Assembly: GCA_021823305.1 (NCBI GenBank)
Contig: JAKAOE010000115.1
Span: 1-6,528 of the forward strand
DNA length: 6,528 nt
Reading direction: 5' to 3'
DNA from: Acidobacteriota bacterium
GTDB lineage: Bacteria > Acidobacteriota > Terriglobia > Terriglobales > SCQP01
The notes beneath the pieces were generated by a model, which saw nothing but the letters and a program-made list of their open reading frames with translations, searched no databases and was not told where the DNA came from. Numbering within the stretch: position 1 is the stretch's first letter; every line of letters starts with the position of its first letter. The position numbers and the translations under genes were made by a program. Of the stretch, positions 4,663 through 6,528 are shown in pieces.

Positions 4663-6528
4663 ATGCCCACCCGCCGCGACGTATTGAAGACTTCGCTGGC
4701 CGCCTCCGCCCTGGCGCTGGCGCCGCGCCTCCCGCGCGCCGCCGCGTCCGTCCCGCCCGGCGCCGCCCAAGCCACGCCCGCCGCGCCGCCGCCCGCCGGC
4801 GCGCGCCGCCAGAAGCTCGACCGCGGCTGGCGCTTCCACCTCGGCCACGCCGGCGATCCGGCCCGCGACTTCGGCTTCGGCCGCAACCAGTCCACCTTCG
4901 CCAAGGCGCTCTACGCCGCCCCCGCCGCCAACCTGCGCTTCGACGACAGCGCCTGGACCGCGCTCGACCTGCCCCACGACTGGGCCGTGGACCTGCCCTT
5001 CCAGAACGACCGCCGCCTCACCAACCACGGCTTCAAACCCCTCGGCCGTGACTATCCCGCGACCAGCGTCGGCTGGTACCGCCGCCGCCTGCCGCTGCCC
5101 GCCGATGCCGCCGGCCGCCGCCTGCGCGTGCGCTTCGACGGCGTCTTTCGCGACGCCATGGTGTTCTTCAACGGCGAGTACCTCGGGCGCGACTTCAGCG
5201 GCTACGCCCCCTTCGAGTTCGATATCACCGATCTGGCGCACATGGGCGGCGACAACCTGCTCGCCCTGCGCGTGGACGCCTCGCTCGGCGAAGGCTGGTT
5301 CTACGAAGGCGCCGGCATCTACCGCCACGTCTGGCTGCTCCAGACCCATCCCCTCCACTTCGCCTCCGATGGCGTCGCCGTGCGCTGCACGGTCGGCGCC
5401 GGCGGCGACGCCCAGGTCTCCGTCGCCGCCGAGGTGCGCAATCAAAGCGATGCCGCCGCCCGCTGCCGCCTGCGCGTCACCTGCCTCGACCCCGGCGGCA
5501 ACGCCGCCGCCACCGCGCGCTCGCGCAGCGCCGAAATCGGCCCCTGGCAGGAAGCCGCGCTCGGCGCCGAAGCCGCGCTCGCCACCCCGCACCTCTGGTC
5601 GCCCGACGCACCGCATCTCTACCGCGCCCGCTGCCGCCTGGAGACCGCCGCCGGCCTCCCGCTCGACGAGATCGAAATCACCTTCGGCGTCCGCCGCCTG
5701 CGCTTCGACCCCAAGCGCGGCTTCCTGCTCAACGGCAAGCGCGTCGAGATCCAGGGCACCTGCAACCACCAGGATCACGCCGGCGTGGGCTCGGCCCTCC
5801 CCGACCGGCTGCAGAGCTACCGCGTCGAGCGCCTCCAGGCCATGGGCTGCAACGCCATCCGCACCAGCCACAACCCGCCCACCCCGGAGTTGCTCGACGC
5901 CTGCGACCGGCTGGGCATGCTGGTGCTCGACGAAACCCGCATGTTCGCCTCCACCCGCGAAGGCCTCAGCCAGCTCGAGCGCCTCATCCGCCGCGACCGC
6001 AACCGCGCCTGCGTCGTGATGTGGTCGCTCGGCAACGAGGAGCCGCAGCAGGGCACGCCCGCCGGCGCGCGCGTGATCACCGCCATGAAGCGCCTGGCGA
6101 AACGCCTCGATCCCACCCGCCCGGTGACGCTGGCCATGAACGGCGGCTGGGGACGCGGCGCCAGCGCCGTGGTGGACGTGCAAGGGTTCAACTACGGCAA
6201 TGGCGGCGGCAGCGCCATGACCGGCCCCCACATCGACGCCTTCCATCGCCGCTTCCCCGCCCAGCCCACGATCGGCACCGAGACCGCCTCCACCGTCTCC
6301 ACCCGCGGCATCTACGCCAACCACCCCAAGCGCGGCTACGTCAGCGCCTACGACGTCAACTTCCCCGGCTATGCCCAAAGCGCCGAAGGCTGGTGGCGGG
6401 TCTACGCCGCGCGCGAGTTCCTCGCCGGCGGCTTCGCCTGGACCGGCTTCGATTACCGCGGCGAGCCCACCCCCTACGGTTGGCCCTGCATCAACTCGCA
6501 CTTCGGCATCCTGGACACCTGCGGCTTT
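4663..6528 (+). CDS. Tat-exported glycoside hydrolase family 2 beta-galactosidase, 3'-truncated by the window
   Basis: The gene shows 622 codons and no stop before the window ends. The N-terminus carries a twin-arginine signal: TRRDVLK (residues 3-9, close to S/T-R-R-x-F-L-K), a hydrophobic stretch 10-20, and a likely cleavage site near LPRAAA (23-28). There is no lipobox cysteine. After a Pro/Ala linker come the GH2 sugar-binding jelly roll (about 50-228, with LPHDWAVD, GWYRR and GAGIYRHVWL), an immunoglobulin-like domain (about 232-343, with LWSPDAPHLY) and the TIM barrel from about 346. The barrel shows GTCNHQDHAG (365-374), the GH2 signature NAIRTSHNPP (397-406), acid/base E459 in WSLGNEEP, and probable nucleophile E540 in GTETAST. 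It should release terminal beta-galactosyl or related residues from oligosaccharides outside the cytoplasm. Relatives often run to 800-900 residues with further beta-sandwich domains (for example DUF4982), so 200 or more residues may be missing. Exact sugar specificity (galactosidase, glucuronidase or other) cannot be fixed from sequence alone. It is probably co-transcribed with lnt. Confidence 0.92.
   Translation, partial: MPTRRDVLKTSLAASALALAPRLPRAAASVPPGAAQATPAAPPPAGARRQKLDRGWRFHLGHAGDPARDFGFGRNQSTFAKALYAAPAANLRFDDSAWTALDLPHDWAVDLPFQNDRRLTNHGFKPLGRDYPATSVGWYRRRLPLPADAAGRRLRVRFDGVFRDAMVFFNGEYLGRDFSGYAPFEFDITDLAHMGGDNLLALRVDASLGEGWFYEGAGIYRHVWLLQTHPLHFASDGVAVRCTVGAGGDAQVSVAAEVRNQSDAAARCRLRVTCLDPGGNAAATARSRSAEIGPWQEAALGAEAALATPHLWSPDAPHLYRARCRLETAAGLPLDEIEITFGVRRLRFDPKRGFLLNGKRVEIQGTCNHQDHAGVGSALPDRLQSYRVERLQAMGCNAIRTSHNPPTPELLDACDRLGMLVLDETRMFASTREGLSQLERLIRRDRNRACVVMWSLGNEEPQQGTPAGARVITAMKRLAKRLDPTRPVTLAMNGGWGRGASAVVDVQGFNYGNGGGSAMTGPHIDAFHRRFPAQPTIGTETASTVSTRGIYANHPKRGYVSAYDVNFPGYAQSAEGWWRVYAAREFLAGGFAWTGFDYRGEPTPYGWPCINSHFGILDTCGF
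5551..5586 (+). repeat. two tandem 18-bp in-frame units in the GH2 gene
   Basis: Units 5551-5568 and 5569-5586 agree at 16 of 18 bases, the first 13 being identical, and encode EAALGA then EAALAT. The repeat lies in the immunoglobulin-like domain just before the LWSP motif. It looks like a small slippage duplication that keeps the frame. Confidence 0.55.

Noticed and set aside
3069..4904. 611-codon open frame on the - strand opposite lnt
   Set aside because: It is low-complexity Ala/Gly/Glu/Arg sequence covering the whole catalytic lnt gene. The intact Lnt triad on the + strand explains the region.
5048..6019. 323-codon + strand frame inside the GH2 gene
   Set aside because: It is Ser/Pro/Ala/Thr-rich sequence in the wrong frame, while the GH2 frame shows ordered domains and both catalytic glutamates.
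4543..6501. 652-codon open frame on the - strand opposite the GH2 gene and the end of lnt
   Set aside because: The product is almost entirely Gly, Ala, Val, Glu and Arg with no recognisable motif. It is the mirror of GC-rich codon usage in two well-supported + strand genes.

Overview
The window is a G+C-rich, densely coding stretch from a Gram-negative (diderm) bacterium. Evidence for an outer membrane is a SurA-like periplasmic chaperone and an apolipoprotein N-acyltransferase (Lnt). The combination of genes suggests Acidobacteriota: a single-parvulin SurA-like protein next to a YhaM-type OB/HD nuclease, a small BlaI-type regulator, and a Tat-exported GH2 beta-galactosidase. That assignment rests on remembered family features, not a search. 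Third codon positions are almost all G or C, so large Arg/Pro/Ala/Gly-rich open frames appear on both strands. I treat these as shadows.

Left block (1-2497, + strand): the 3' part of a SurA-like chaperone gene (1-1089, start outside the window) is followed after 23 nt by a gene for an OB-fold plus HD-domain 3'-5' exoribonuclease of the YhaM type (1113-2111). This overlaps by ATGA a BlaI/MecI/CopY-type winged-helix regulator gene (2108-2497). The three look like one transcription unit. No BlaR1-type sensor protease lies next to the regulator.

Middle (2494-3083): an uncharacterised four-helix membrane protein gene lies on the - strand (2494-2928). Its stop codon overlaps the stop codon of the regulator gene in the tetranucleotide TTAG. 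Its start has a strong Shine-Dalgarno sequence with a GC-rich hairpin directly upstream. The 155-bp gap to lnt is the only substantial non-coding region and must hold the divergent starts for both neighbours.

Right block (3084-6528, + strand): a complete lnt gene with GTG start and intact Glu-Lys-Cys triad is followed after 4 nt by a Tat-signal GH2 beta-galactosidase gene, which runs off the window end after 622 codons. The 4-nt gap implies co-transcription of an envelope housekeeping gene with a sugar-scavenging enzyme.

I see no tRNA, rRNA, CRISPR, insertion sequence, attachment site or clear rho-independent terminator. I found no convincing new multi-gene system. The more interesting points are a dnaX-like A8 slippery heptamer in the nuclease gene whose -1 frame stays open into the regulator, a parvulin domain lacking both expected histidines, the hairpin abutting a Shine-Dalgarno site, a possibly leaderless lnt, and the orphan regulator.
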